Shown here piece by piece: positions 1-9,292 of a DNA stretch of 64,000 nucleotides. The notes under the pieces were generated by a model. The model was not told where the DNA came from and did not search any database. It worked only from the letters and a program-made list of their open reading frames with translations. The position numbers were made by a program, and so were the translations under genes. Position 1 is the first letter of the stretch, and the number at the start of each line of letters is the position of its first letter. This DNA is from Alphaproteobacteria bacterium. Lineage in GTDB: Bacteria; Pseudomonadota; Alphaproteobacteria; Micavibrionales; Micavibrionaceae. The stretch spans positions 310,001 through 374,000 of the forward strand of contig JASMHE010000008.1 of the NCBI GenBank assembly GCA_030750865.1, in the 5' to 3' direction.

Positions 1-1213
1 ATTCCAGATCAACAACCGACATATTGACCAAATGCGATGTTTCGGCGACTTCGGCCTCGATAATTTCGGCTGCACCATCATAAATGGCTTGCAAGGTTTT
101 GATGCGGCCGCGCCGCACATGCTGCATAATGGTCGATACGGTTGATGTTTTTGGTGACACGGTTGCGTCAATCCCCAGCCGTGCCGTTAACGACGTATAG
201 GTTGATGTGTTCGTCAAACTGATAACCCGGCTGCAACCGGCCTGCTTTGCAATCAGACTGGCCAGAATGTTGTTTTCATCATCTTCCGTCACGGCAATAA
301 AGGTTTCCGTGCTGCGAATATTGGCCTCGGCCAGAATTTCCCTGTTGATGCCACTACCGTGCAACACGACGATATCGGGGAAATTTGTACTCAGGAATTC
401 CGCGCGCTCTTCGTCTTTTTCAATCACTTTCAGATTGATACGATTGGTCTTTTTATGAATCAGTTCGATCAAGCTCTTACCGACATTGCCGCCGCCCATC
501 AACGTGATGGTGCGTGCTTCTTCTTCTTCATGCCCGAAGATTGTCAGGGCGCGTTTCAAGTGGCTTTTATCCGTAAAGAAAAAGACTTCGTCATCAGGGA
601 ACACCTGATCATCTTCTGTCGGGACGATGATCTCCCCTTCCCGCGCGATCAAACAAACAATCAGTGGCACGTTGGGAAATAAAATCGGAATTTGCTTAAG
701 CTGCGTATTCAACACCGGGCATTTTTCCGTGCAAATCGTACCAGCCAGAAAAACCATATTATCCGCCAATGAAATCAAATTTGTCGTTCCCGGTGTTTTC
801 AGACAGTCATAGATTGATTTTGCAACCTCGACCTCCGGTGAGATGATCTTGTCGATCGGCATATGCGTACGGCTGAACAAGTTGGCCCATGCAGGGTTCA
901 GATAAGCGCGTTCCCGCACACGAGCAATCTTTTTCGGCACGTTAAACAGCGAGTGCGCAATCTGGCACGCGACCATGTTGACCTCGTCTTGTTCTGTCAC
1001 GGCCACGATCAGATCGGCTTCCCGCGCGCCTGCGGCATCCAGTACATTCGGGTTGGATGCGTGTCCGCAAATACCCTGCACGTCAATTTCATTATTCAGC
1101 TTTTCGATAATATCGGCATTATGGTCGATGACCGTCACATCATTATTTTCGCGAATAAGGTATGATGAGATACTGAACCCAACCTGACCGGCGCCGCACA
1201 CGATAACTTTCAT
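1..1213 (-). CDS. trkA: Trk potassium uptake regulatory subunit TrkA (3' end cut by window)
   Basis: Peripheral NAD-binding subunit that gates the Trk/Ktr potassium channel at the inner membrane. The first residues MKVIVCGAGQVG carry a Rossmann GxGxxG loop (residues 7-12), followed by an RCK-type pattern (VTVIDHN, then ICGHASNP, then the ADLIVAVTEQDE segment). About 404 codons are visible and the frame stays open to the window edge; the family is usually near 458 residues, so roughly 50 C-terminal residues are missing. The ATG lies 3 bases after the ntrX stop, so it is probably co-transcribed with ntrYX, the usual alphaproteobacterial order. Confidence 0.93.
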   Translation of the reverse strand, partial: MKVIVCGAGQVGFSISSYLIRENNDVTVIDHNADIIEKLNNEIDVQGICGHASNPNVLDAAGAREADLIVAVTEQDEVNMVACQIAHSLFNVPKKIARVRERAYLNPAWANLFSRTHMPIDKIISPEVEVAKSIYDCLKTPGTTNLISLADNMVFLAGTICTEKCPVLNTQLKQIPILFPNVPLIVCLIAREGEIIVPTEDDQVFPDDEVFFFTDKSHLKRALTIFGHEEEEARTITLMGGGNVGKSLIELIHKKTNRINLKVIEKDEERAEFLSTNFPDIVVLHGSGINREILAEANIRSTETFIAVTEDDENNILASLIAKQAGCSRVISLTNTSTYTSLTARLGIDATVSPKTSTVSTIMQHVRRGRIKTLQAIYDGAAEIIEAEVAETSHLVNMSVVDLE

Positions 1214-1216
1214 GGT

Positions 1217-2668
1217 CTAATATGCTTTCTGTTTTTGCTGATCGTCTTCGATTTGACTGTTATTGCTGTTTGACTTGTCTTCATTCAGACCGAGCTGTTT
1301 TAATTTACGGTGCAGTGCAGAACGTTCCATCCCGACAAACTCTGCGGTTTTCGAGATATTGCCCTTAAAACGTTCAACCTGGGACCGCATATAATTCGCT
1401 TCAAAACGTTCACGCGCTTTCTTGAGTGGTAACGCCGCATAATCTGTTTCGTCAATATCATCTTGTTCTGTCTTGTCATGTCCGGAAATATCCGGCGGCA
1501 GATCATGAGGCATAATTTCTTCGCCTTCCGCCGATTTATGCATGATCATCACCCACTCCACGGTGTTTTTCAGTTGCCGGATGTTGCCCGGCCAATCATA
1601 GCTTTGCAAAACGGCATATGTTGCAGACGAAAATGTTTGTTTTGGCAAACCGGCCTGTTCGGAATATTGCGCGATAAAATATTGAACCAGCGGTTTGATA
1701 TCCTGCGGCCGTTCCCGTAACGGATCAAGATGTACCGGCACAACATTCAAACGGTAATACAGATCTTTGCGGAAATTACCATTTTCCATTTCCGTTTCCA
1801 AATTCTGATTGGAAGACGCAATGATACGCACATCAACGTGAATTTCCGTGTCACTGCCGACACGTTGGAAACATTGTTCCTGCAACACGCGCAATATCTT
1901 GCCTTGCGTTTCAAGAGGCATATCCGCCACTTCGTCCAAAAGCAATGTGCCGCCATCTGCCCGCTCCAAAACGCCCTGATGCGGCGGCTCGCCATTGATC
2001 GTGTGCGCGGTGCCGAACAGCTCCATTTCCAGTCTGTCCGGTGTCAAAATCGCACAATTTACAGCCATGAACGGCTGATCAACACGATCGGACAACATAT
2101 GGATATAGTGCGCCACATAATCTTTTCCTGTTCCCGGTTCACCGGTCAGTAGAATACGGCTATTGGTTGCTGCAATCCGTTCGATTGTATGCCGCAAATG
2201 CTGGGTGCTGTTTGATGTGCCGACCAGCTCTGTCTTTGCAATATGCGTTTCCATTTTTTGTTTTAAAGTGCGGTTTTCTGCTTTCAGTAACGCATTTTCA
2301 ATGGCCCGTTCAATCATCAGAATCAGGCGGTCCGATTTAAACGGTTTCTCAATAAAGTCATACGCCCCGATTTTAATCGCGTTGACGGCCGTTTCAATTG
2401 TGCCGTGCCCGCTAATCATGATGACCGGTATATGCGGTTTTTCGGCTTTAATCTTCTTCAGAATCTCGATACCGTCATCTTCGCTGTTCTGTAGCCAGAT
2501 ATCCTGAATCACAAGATCAGGCCGTTCATCACGGAGCATTTCATATGCTTCCGTGTCATTTGATGCCGTCAGGGTCAGATAACCTTCATCTTCAAGGATT
2601 CCTTGAATCAGGTTCCTGATCCCTTCTTCATCATCTACGATTAAAATCAGATTCTTTTTATCACTCAT
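1217..2668 (-). CDS. ntrX: Nitrogen/redox response regulator NtrX
   Basis: Response regulator partner of NtrY, 483 residues from the ATG at 2668 (10 bases after the ntrY stop). The receiver domain spans about residues 7-120, with acidic pocket D12/D13, likely phospho-acceptor D56 and conserved K108. The AAA+ domain has Walker A GEPGTGK at 176-182 and Walker B LLLDE near 242-246. A C-terminal Fis-type helix-turn-helix lies around 425-465 (ISKTAEFVGMERSALHRKL). The sigma-54 contact loop GAFTGA is absent: between ELFG and ADGGT the sequence reads TAHTINGEPPHQGVLER. That agrees with what is known of some alphaproteobacterial NtrX proteins and suggests it does not act as a classical sigma-54 activator. 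A longer in-frame start at 2731 would overlap ntrY and is less likely. Confidence 0.95.
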   Translation of the reverse strand: MSDKKNLILIVDDEEGIRNLIQGILEDEGYLTLTASNDTEAYEMLRDERPDLVIQDIWLQNSEDDGIEILKKIKAEKPHIPVIMISGHGTIETAVNAIKIGAYDFIEKPFKSDRLILMIERAIENALLKAENRTLKQKMETHIAKTELVGTSNSTQHLRHTIERIAATNSRILLTGEPGTGKDYVAHYIHMLSDRVDQPFMAVNCAILTPDRLEMELFGTAHTINGEPPHQGVLERADGGTLLLDEVADMPLETQGKILRVLQEQCFQRVGSDTEIHVDVRIIASSNQNLETEMENGNFRKDLYYRLNVVPVHLDPLRERPQDIKPLVQYFIAQYSEQAGLPKQTFSSATYAVLQSYDWPGNIRQLKNTVEWVMIMHKSAEGEEIMPHDLPPDISGHDKTEQDDIDETDYAALPLKKARERFEANYMRSQVERFKGNISKTAEFVGMERSALHRKLKQLGLNEDKSNSNNSQIEDDQQKQKAY

Positions 2669-2678
2669 CAGATTGATT

Positions 2679-5036
2679 TTAGGCAATTGCACGTGTCGAT
2701 GCAATCTGTCCTTCTCCGCTATCCTCTGCATTTTCCGGCACGGGAATGGTAATCACAATTGTTGCGCCGCCAATATCGTGCCAGTCTTTTCTTTCCGTGA
2801 GCCATTCCGGCACACCTAAAAAGAGCTTCCCTTTATGGTCGTCCATGATTTTCTTTACAATCGCAAGCCCAAGCCCTGTGCCTTTCTCGCGGTGCGTCAC
2901 GTATGGTTCGCTCAGCCGCGACAAGTCTTCATCTGCCGGAAATCCTTTCCCGTTATCGTTCACGGCAATACAAACCCCGTATTCATCATCCCGTAGCAAG
3001 TTGATTTGAATGGTTTTGTCTTTTTTGTCTGTCGCTTCCAGTGAATCAACCGCATTCTGAATAATATTTGTCACAGCTTGTCTGATTTGATGCATGTCGC
3101 ATTGTACGCTTGCTGGAATCTGCTTTTCATCGACAAGTGTTTCAAGCTTGATCTGCGGATGCGCCTGCTGCTGCATCACAACCATGTCTTTCAGTTGCTT
3201 GACGATATCATTATTTTTCATCACAGGTTCAGGCATACGGGCAAAAGAAGAAAATTCGCTGACCATGCGGCCGATATCCTCGACATGCTGAATGATGGTA
3301 TCTGTACAGCGCGAGAATGTTTCCGGATCTTCTGTGATTTGGCCAAGATATTTCCGGCGCAGACGCTCCGCAGAGAGCTGGATTGGCGTCAGCGGGTTCT
3401 TGATTTCGTGCGCAATACGGCGCGCCACATCAGCCCAGGCCGCTTTACGCTGCGCGGCTTCAAGTTCGGTAATATCATCAAACGTGATCACAGCCCGCTT
3501 CGGCGCATCTTTGGTGTCTTCGCTTTTATCGACCGTAATGCGCGCCAGAAACGTCCGTCTGTTTCCATCGTCACGCAGAAACGGGATTTCCGCCTGTGTA
3601 ATCTTGCCCGGCTTGTCAAAAGACTGCGCCAGATATTCACCAAGATCAGGCAGAACTTTCAGAATATCTTTTTCAACCAAATCATCGCTTTCCTGCCGCA
3701 ACAGGCCAAGAGCTGAGCTGTTTGCCAGTGTAATGATGCCTTTTTCATCCACGCCTATGACACCGGACGAAACGCCGGAGAGTACTGTCTCCGTAAAACG
3801 GCGGCGTTCATCAAGCTGCCTGTTGGTCAAGATCAGCTCGTTTCTTTGTTCACGAATCTGTTCTGTCATTTTGTTGAAGGTTTTACCGAGAACGCCGAAC
3901 TCGTCCTGTTCCGTCGATTCCTCGACGCGCGCGGTTAAATCCCCTGCGCGCACGCGGTCCGCCGCTTTAATCATCTCAATCACAGGTGCAACCAGATGCC
4001 GTGAGAATGAAAGCCCCAGCCATATAGCCGCAAACAGCAGCAAGAGCGCTGCGATGATGAAAATCATCATGGCTTTTAACTGCAAGTCTGACCGTTCCCG
4101 TTCAAGGCTTGAATATTTGGCGACTGCTTCGCGTGTATCGTTCAAATGCCCCAGCACCGTCGGATCAACCATACGCCCGACGAACAGATACGTGCCGTTA
4201 CTGAAGTTATTCAGCTTCACAAGGGCACGTACACGGTCATCACTCTCGCGCGTTAACACCAATACTTCCCCCTGATCCGCGCGTTCGATCAAATAATCGG
4301 GAATGGTTTCAAAGGCCAGCGTGAATGTCAGGCTGGAACGGGCAAGGACGCGGCCATTTGTATCAAAGATCATCGCCTCGGACAGGTTTCTCAGCAACGA
4401 TTGCGTTTCAACAACCTTTTCTAGCGCGTCACTATTCCCGATAAGCATGCCGGCCTGACGGTCAATATCCCCTGCCATTGCCAGAATATCGGCGCGAATA
4501 ACTTGTTGGTGTTCCCGCAGATAGGCTTCAGCAACGGCTTGCGACTCATTAATCGCTGTGCGCACCTGACCGCTAAACCAGTTCTGGATACCGAAATGCA
4601 GGAAGAACACCGAGAAAATCGTCATGATAATCGCTGGTGTAACCGTCAAAAAGCTGAAGATATAAACAAGACGGACATGCAAGCGGGAACCAATGGCTCC
4701 TCTTTTCCGGCCGCTCCACAACGCAACAATGCGGCGGGCAATGACCGTCACCAGAACCAGCACCAGAATCAGGTCAATGTTCAAAAGCCATATAACACTG
4801 CGCGGATCATCGCCAAATGGCGGGATTTCAGCAAAAGCGGCATAGGTCGCAAAGCCGCTGATGATCGCGGCGATAATCAAAAAAGTTGTAAAGCGACCGC
4901 CTCCCTGTACGCTCTTTGCAAAAGATTTGTCTTTTGAGGGATAAAAAAGACCAAGTATATTGTTAAAAACGCCCTGCAATGCTACTTCTCTCAGGTAGTT
5001 GTTGTTGTTATTGTGCCGCGCTTTTCGAATACGCAA
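2679..5036 (-). CDS. ntrY: Membrane sensor histidine kinase NtrY
   Basis: Sensor kinase for NtrX, about 785 residues. Membrane segments are visible near residues 49-69, 83-103, 122-147 and 321-343, with a periplasmic sensor region between the last two. A HAMP linker (about 344-396) and a PAS domain (about 408-520) follow. The HisKA box RRIAHEIKNPLTPIQLS contains the phosphorylated His at about 543. The ATPase part shows NIIQNAVDSL (N box), GKGFP and GTGLGLAIVKKI. The start is uncertain: no ATG precedes the first membrane segment, and the longest frame begins with TTG at 5036, giving an odd Asn-run NNNNN. That start lies within 30 bases of the divergent ispDF start. ntrB and ntrC, often just upstream in related genomes, are not here. 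Confidence 0.93.
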   Translation of the reverse strand: MRIRKARHNNNNNYLREVALQGVFNNILGLFYPSKDKSFAKSVQGGGRFTTFLIIAAIISGFATYAAFAEIPPFGDDPRSVIWLLNIDLILVLVLVTVIARRIVALWSGRKRGAIGSRLHVRLVYIFSFLTVTPAIIMTIFSVFFLHFGIQNWFSGQVRTAINESQAVAEAYLREHQQVIRADILAMAGDIDRQAGMLIGNSDALEKVVETQSLLRNLSEAMIFDTNGRVLARSSLTFTLAFETIPDYLIERADQGEVLVLTRESDDRVRALVKLNNFSNGTYLFVGRMVDPTVLGHLNDTREAVAKYSSLERERSDLQLKAMMIFIIAALLLLFAAIWLGLSFSRHLVAPVIEMIKAADRVRAGDLTARVEESTEQDEFGVLGKTFNKMTEQIREQRNELILTNRQLDERRRFTETVLSGVSSGVIGVDEKGIITLANSSALGLLRQESDDLVEKDILKVLPDLGEYLAQSFDKPGKITQAEIPFLRDDGNRRTFLARITVDKSEDTKDAPKRAVITFDDITELEAAQRKAAWADVARRIAHEIKNPLTPIQLSAERLRRKYLGQITEDPETFSRCTDTIIQHVEDIGRMVSEFSSFARMPEPVMKNNDIVKQLKDMVVMQQQAHPQIKLETLVDEKQIPASVQCDMHQIRQAVTNIIQNAVDSLEATDKKDKTIQINLLRDDEYGVCIAVNDNGKGFPADEDLSRLSEPYVTHREKGTGLGLAIVKKIMDDHKGKLFLGVPEWLTERKDWHDIGGATIVITIPVPENAEDSGEGQIASTRAIA

Positions 5037-5065
5037 TTAAAATGGATGGGAAACCATATTCAATT

Positions 5066-6352
5066 ATGAGTGATATCGCAAGGAAATCCGTAGAAAGTCA
5101 CGATAAATCAGATCATATAAAATCATCTGGTTTTCTGCCGTTTCACGCCGTTATCGTCGCGGCCGGAACCGGTTCTCGCTCCGGTGGAAAAATACCGAAG
5201 CAATATGCTGAAATCGCAGGCAAACCCGTATTGCAACACACGCTGGATCGTCTGGTGTCGTTAAATGGTTTGCAATCCGTTGTGATTGTCATCGCGCCGG
5301 AACAGCAAGACCTGTTTGAAACATTCATTCATACAGACAGCAGTCCTGTTCCGGTCACAATATGTCACGGCGGAACAGAGAGGAATACAAGTGTTTACAA
5401 TGGCTTAAAGGATTTACCTGATATCAAAAATGAGGATATCGTCATTATACACGATGCGGCAAGACCTTTATTTGATTCTGATGATGTGTACAGATGCGTA
5501 CAGAAGGCACATAAATATATGACGGCAACACTGGCATCGCCTGTCAGCTCTTCGTTACGGCGTGGATCGGGACAATATGTCGATCGCACAGATTTGTGGC
5601 AAGTTCAAACGCCGCAAGCCTTTCGCTATGATGTTATTTTGAAAGCCCATGACGATGCCGACTTGATGAAAAAATACACAGATGACGCGGCAATGGTACA
5701 GGATATGGGTATTGACGTACCACTTGTCGAAGGGACGCCCGCAAATATCAAAATCACCTATCCGCATGATTTCACATGGGCGGAAATGTACCTGGCAACA
5801 CAGAAGAAAGACACAAAAATGATGGAAACGCTTTCCGGACAAGGGTTTGATGTGCATGCGTTTGACACAAGCGCCCCCGGCCCTGTCACATTGTTTGGCA
5901 TTGATGTGCCGTATGAGTTCAAATTGAAAGGCCACTCCGATGCAGATGTCGGCCTGCACGCCATCACAGATGCTTTGCTGGGTGCGATCGGTGAAGGTGA
6001 TATCGGCTTGCACTTCCCGCCATCCGATCCGCAGTGGAAAGATTGTGACAGTGCTCATTTTCTAATCAAATCGATTGAAAAACTACATGAACAAGGCGGT
6101 AAATTACGCAATATTGACGCAACATTGATCTGTGAACGCCCTAAATTGGGTGAATATCGCGATAAAATGCGCGAAAACGTCGCTAAACTCTGTGGAATTG
6201 ATGCAAAAAGGGTCAATATCAAGGCAACAACCACCGAAAAACTCGGTTTTACAGGCCGCAAAGAGGGCATCGCCGCGCAGGCGATCGTGAACGTGGCCTT
6301 ACCCGCCCTATCGACAAATACAGTACCGTCTTCCCTTACGCAAGAAGACTAA
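5066..6352 (+). CDS. ispDF: Bifunctional IspD/IspF isoprenoid enzyme
   Basis: Two steps of the MEP pathway in one chain of about 428 residues. The N-terminal part is 2-C-methyl-D-erythritol 4-phosphate cytidylyltransferase (motif AAGTGSRSGGKIPKQY at 32-47, later HDAARPL). The C-terminal part, from about residue 253, is the 2,4-cyclodiphosphate synthase, with the zinc pattern GQGFDVHAFD (D262, H264) and LHAITDALLGAIGEGDIGLHFPP (H298). The fusion is typical of Alphaproteobacteria. The ATG at 5066 (MSDIARKS) is preferred; another ATG at 5042 is possible, and neither has a strong ribosome site. cinA follows 22 bases downstream. dxr and uppS, other isoprenoid genes, lie far away in this window. 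Confidence 0.96.
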   Translation: MSDIARKSVESHDKSDHIKSSGFLPFHAVIVAAGTGSRSGGKIPKQYAEIAGKPVLQHTLDRLVSLNGLQSVVIVIAPEQQDLFETFIHTDSSPVPVTICHGGTERNTSVYNGLKDLPDIKNEDIVIIHDAARPLFDSDDVYRCVQKAHKYMTATLASPVSSSLRRGSGQYVDRTDLWQVQTPQAFRYDVILKAHDDADLMKKYTDDAAMVQDMGIDVPLVEGTPANIKITYPHDFTWAEMYLATQKKDTKMMETLSGQGFDVHAFDTSAPGPVTLFGIDVPYEFKLKGHSDADVGLHAITDALLGAIGEGDIGLHFPPSDPQWKDCDSAHFLIKSIEKLHEQGGKLRNIDATLICERPKLGEYRDKMRENVAKLCGIDAKRVNIKATTTEKLGFTGRKEGIAAQAIVNVALPALSTNTVPSSLTQED

Positions 6353-6374
6353 AGACAGGTAAATATGTGAGACA

Positions 6375-6875
6375 ATGGATAGTACGGAAAGAACATTACT
6401 GGCAATTCTCAAGAATATGGATATGACGCTCAGCACAGCGGAATCTTGCACAGGCGGTTTGATTGCCAAGCGCATTACAGATGTGCCCGGATCGTCTGCC
6501 GTGTTTGACCGTGGTTTTATCACCTATTCCAATCAAGCCAAGATTGATATGCTTGGCGTGCCAGCGGACTTGCTTGAAAAACATGGTGCCGTGAGTTGGC
6601 AAACAGCCGAGGCAATGGCACAGGGCGCGCTGAAAAACGCCCGTAGTCACGTGGCTGTTTCCTGTACGGGTATTGCCGGTCCTGATGGCGGCAGTGAAGA
6701 AAAACCTGTTGGAACGGTGTATATCGGCGTCGCCTCTTCTGATGGCTATCTGAACCACTTCCATCATGTTTTTCAAGGTGATAGAGATGCTGTACGTCTG
6801 CAAACAGCACAACAGGCGATCGAACATGTACACAACCACATCCGAAAGGTTTATCTGAACGATGAGCAAGACTAA
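6375..6875 (+). CDS. CinA-family nicotinamide-nucleotide amidase (PncC type)
   Basis: Stand-alone C-terminal CinA domain of 166 residues, of the family that deamidates nicotinamide mononucleotide in pyridine nucleotide salvage. Diagnostic segments are LSTAESCTGGLIAKRITDVPG near the N-terminus, FITYSNQAK, and VSCTGIAGPDGGSEEKPVGTVYIG. The N-terminal molybdopterin-binding part of long CinA proteins is absent, as in most proteobacterial homologues. It follows ispDF by 22 bases, and its last 14 bases overlap the start of the next gene, so all three are probably one transcript. The same neighbourhood (ispDF, cinA, COQ10, lipA) is usual in Rhodospirillales-type genomes. Confidence 0.92.
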   Translation: MDSTERTLLAILKNMDMTLSTAESCTGGLIAKRITDVPGSSAVFDRGFITYSNQAKIDMLGVPADLLEKHGAVSWQTAEAMAQGALKNARSHVAVSCTGIAGPDGGSEEKPVGTVYIGVASSDGYLNHFHHVFQGDRDAVRLQTAQQAIEHVHNHIRKVYLNDEQD

Positions 6876-7788
6876 AGACATTGCATTTGTATCGGGGTCG
6901 GATGCGCGTTATTTCCCGATGTTGATTGAATGGATTCACTCTATCCGCAGCTTCCCGCAAGGGAAAGACGCTGCTATTTGTGTGATGGATACAGGCCTGA
7001 CCGAGGCGCAGCGCGATATGTTGAACGACCATGCCGTACATGTCACAACACCGGACTGGCCGTGCCATATTCCTGATATCAAAATCAGAGGGCGCGAATA
7101 TCTGAAATCCTGCGTCTGCCGCCCTTTTATCAATAAAATATTCCCTGGATACGACTATTATTTCTGGATGGACCCTGACACATGGGTACAAAATTGGCAC
7201 GGCGTTGATTTGTTTTTGCAAGGCGCCGCACGCGGTAAAATCGCACTGACCGCGCAGTCTGACCGTGCATACCCAAAGGGCATGCGGGTAAAATTCCTCG
7301 GCCACTGGCCGTTCAAGGCCCGCAGCTTCTATTACTCCAATGCGAAAAAGGCCTTTGGCATCAAAACAGCGCAAGAGCTGTTCCCTTATCATCAGCTTTT
7401 GGCTGGGGCCTTTTGCCTGCATAAAGATGCGCCGCACTGGGATATCTGGCAGGATTTACTGATCGAGGCCGTGACCAGTCGCTATGGCAAAGCCTTTACC
7501 GCCGAGCAATTAACCTTAGGTATGATGGTGTATCTGGAAGGTTGTCCGGCTGAAATCCTGCCTGCATGGACACATTGGACATGTGAGCACAAATTAAAAT
7601 GGGACCCTAAAAACGGGAAGTGGGTCGAACCATTTTTACCACACGAGGAAATCAGCATCCTGCACCTGTCCGGCTATGACGATATGCGGGTCGACAGAAG
7701 TGTACGTACAGACTTTCTAACGGTTGATGACAAAGAGATATCGCTGAGTTATAGATACGCGGGATATGATGGAGAGCGCGCAGCCTAG
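6862..7788 (+). CDS. Probable GT-A fold glycosyltransferase
   Basis: A soluble 308-residue protein with no signal peptide or membrane segment. Its early part (IAFVSGSDARYFPMLIEW, then AAICVMDTGLTEAQ) resembles the nucleotide-sugar half of GT-A glycosyltransferases such as family 8. YFWMDPDTWVQ (DPD at about 104-106) looks like a DxD metal/sugar-nucleotide motif. Further conserved-looking parts are LAGAFCLHKDAPHW and the late EEISILHLSGYDD. The start overlaps cinA by 14 bases (different frame), and the 3' end overlaps the convergent COQ10 gene by 4 bases. Neither donor nor acceptor can be read from sequence. It is not part of the usual gene order at this spot, so it may be lineage-specific. 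Family assignment is inference. Confidence 0.7.
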   Translation: MSKTKDIAFVSGSDARYFPMLIEWIHSIRSFPQGKDAAICVMDTGLTEAQRDMLNDHAVHVTTPDWPCHIPDIKIRGREYLKSCVCRPFINKIFPGYDYYFWMDPDTWVQNWHGVDLFLQGAARGKIALTAQSDRAYPKGMRVKFLGHWPFKARSFYYSNAKKAFGIKTAQELFPYHQLLAGAFCLHKDAPHWDIWQDLLIEAVTSRYGKAFTAEQLTLGMMVYLEGCPAEILPAWTHWTCEHKLKWDPKNGKWVEPFLPHEEISILHLSGYDDMRVDRSVRTDFLTVDDKEISLSYRYAGYDGERAA

Positions 7789-8234
7789 CGTTCGATTTTC
7801 AAGGGCACGTACAGTTCATTAGCACGCTTTTCAAATGCGTTAACCATCTTTTTTACAGCTTCATTGAAGAAAGTCTCTATAACCGATTGAAGTAATTTAT
7901 TTTTAAATTCAAATTCAACATAAAAATCAATCGTGCAACTGCCGTCCTCTTCTTCCAGAAAGCGCCAGTGATTTGATAAATGTTGCATTGGTCCGTCAAG
8001 ATATTCCACGTGAATATGATCTGGCTTCAAAGCCGTTACGCGGGACGAAAACTTTTCACGCAGCATCTTATACCCGATAACAAGATCAGCGTAAAAGACA
8101 TCACCGTCACGTTCGGTGATACGACTGGCAAGGCACCAGGGTAAAAATGCGGGATATTTATCAACTTCGGCAACCAGCGTAAAAAGTTGTAAGGGCGTAT
8201 AAGGAAGATTTCTTTGTTCTGCGTGAGTCGTCAT
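7785..8234 (-). CDS. COQ10/RatA-type START-domain protein
   Basis: Small 149-residue protein of the polyketide cyclase/START fold. Members bind ubiquinone (COQ10) or are annotated as the ribosome-association toxin RatA. Family hallmarks are LPYTPLQLFTLVAEVDKYPAFLPWC near the start, EKFSSRVTALKPDHIHVEYLDGP in the middle, and the C-terminal helix FFNEAVKKMVNAFEKRA. No membrane segment or signal peptide. In Alphaproteobacteria this gene commonly sits just downstream of lipA, as here (51 bases). Given the respiratory-chain setting a quinone-binding role is likelier than toxin, but sequence alone cannot decide. The 3' end overlaps the convergent glycosyltransferase gene by 4 bases. Confidence 0.88.
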   Translation of the reverse strand: MTTHAEQRNLPYTPLQLFTLVAEVDKYPAFLPWCLASRITERDGDVFYADLVIGYKMLREKFSSRVTALKPDHIHVEYLDGPMQHLSNHWRFLEEEDGSCTIDFYVEFEFKNKLLQSVIETFFNEAVKKMVNAFEKRANELYVPLKIER

Positions 8235-8285
8235 CCGGACATACGCCTCGTCTTGAAGGTTTGGTATACTCTATAATCGTCTCTT

Positions 8286-9251
8286 TTATTCTGCGGCAGC
8301 TGCATTCATCTTGGCTTCGCGGGCAGCCTGTAGCTTGGCAAAATCCTCGCCGGCATGATGCGATGAACGCGTCAGCGGTGATGCCGAGACCATCAGGAAC
8401 CCTTTGGCGCGCGCCATTTTCTCTAGCTGTTTGAATTCATCCGGCGTCCAGAATTTATCGACGGCCGCATGTTTTGGCGTCGGCTGCAAATACTGACCGA
8501 TTGTGATGAAATCCACACCAGCGACGCGCAGATCATCCATCACCTGTCCGACTTCTTCTTTTGTCTCACCCAGCCCGACCATCATACCCGATTTAGTAAA
8601 GATCGTCGGGTCCACTTCTTTCACGCGCTCCAGAAGACGTAAAGAACGGAAATAACGCGCACCGGGACGGATGCTCGGGTAAAGACGCGGTACGGTCTCG
8701 AGGTTATGATTAAACACGTCCGGCTTTGCCCGTGTCACGCTATCAATATCTTCTTGTTTGCCGCGAAAATCACCGGGCAGAATTTCGACTGTTGTTTCAG
8801 GCGATTTGTAACGGATTGCGCCAATCGTTTTTACAAAATGGGCCGCGCCACTATCCGGTAGATCGTCACGGTCAACAGATGTGACGACAACATGATTCAA
8901 ATCCATCTGCTCCACAGCAACGGCGACGCGTAGCGGTTCCATCTTATCAAGCGCATCAGGCCGCCCTGTTGCAACGTTACAGAACGCGCAGGCCCGCGTG
9001 CAGACTTCGCCCATAATCATGAACGTCGCATGCTTTTTATCCCAGCATTCACCGATATTCGGGCATCCGGCTTCTTCGCAAACCGTTGTCAGCTTGTGTT
9101 TTTTAACAATCTGGCGTGTTTCGCTATAGACCTTGCCTTGTGGCGCACGCACCTTGATCCAATCGGGCTTTGCGCCCATCGGTCTGTCCGGATTTTTTTG
9201 CTTTTCCGGGTGGCGTTTTGCCTTATCAAGTAGGTCCGTATTATAAGTCAT
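8286..9251 (-). CDS. lipA: Lipoyl synthase
   Basis: Radical SAM enzyme that inserts two sulfurs into protein-bound octanoyl groups, making the lipoyl arms used by the pyruvate dehydrogenase subunits encoded just upstream. 321 residues, normal length. The auxiliary cluster motif [12 protein letters not shown] gives Cys58, 63 and 69. The radical SAM motif CTRACAFC gives Cys84, 88 and 91. The serine ligand of the auxiliary cluster lies in the C-terminal RSSHHAGE (usually RSSYHA). The first 25 residues are a basic leader of low complexity. It follows lpd by 41 bases and is probably in the same operon as pdhABC. Confidence 0.97.
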   Translation of the reverse strand: MTYNTDLLDKAKRHPEKQKNPDRPMGAKPDWIKVRAPQGKVYSETRQIVKKHKLTTVCEEAGCPNIGECWDKKHATFMIMGEVCTRACAFCNVATGRPDALDKMEPLRVAVAVEQMDLNHVVVTSVDRDDLPDSGAAHFVKTIGAIRYKSPETTVEILPGDFRGKQEDIDSVTRAKPDVFNHNLETVPRLYPSIRPGARYFRSLRLLERVKEVDPTIFTKSGMMVGLGETKEEVGQVMDDLRVAGVDFITIGQYLQPTPKHAAVDKFWTPDEFKQLEKMARAKGFLMVSASPLTRSSHHAGEDFAKLQAAREAKMNAAAAE

Positions 9252-9292
9252 AATTGTCTATTTAACATTTTTGGATCAAAAGTACACAAATT

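Noticed and set aside
3292-4275. A 327-codon open frame on the plus strand opposite ntrY
   Set aside because: Very Ser/Arg-rich translation, antisense to well-supported kinase domains; a codon-bias shadow.
7835-7850. TTAACCAT CtrA-like motif within the COQ10/RatA gene
   Set aside because: It is well inside coding sequence with no promoter nearby; likely chance.
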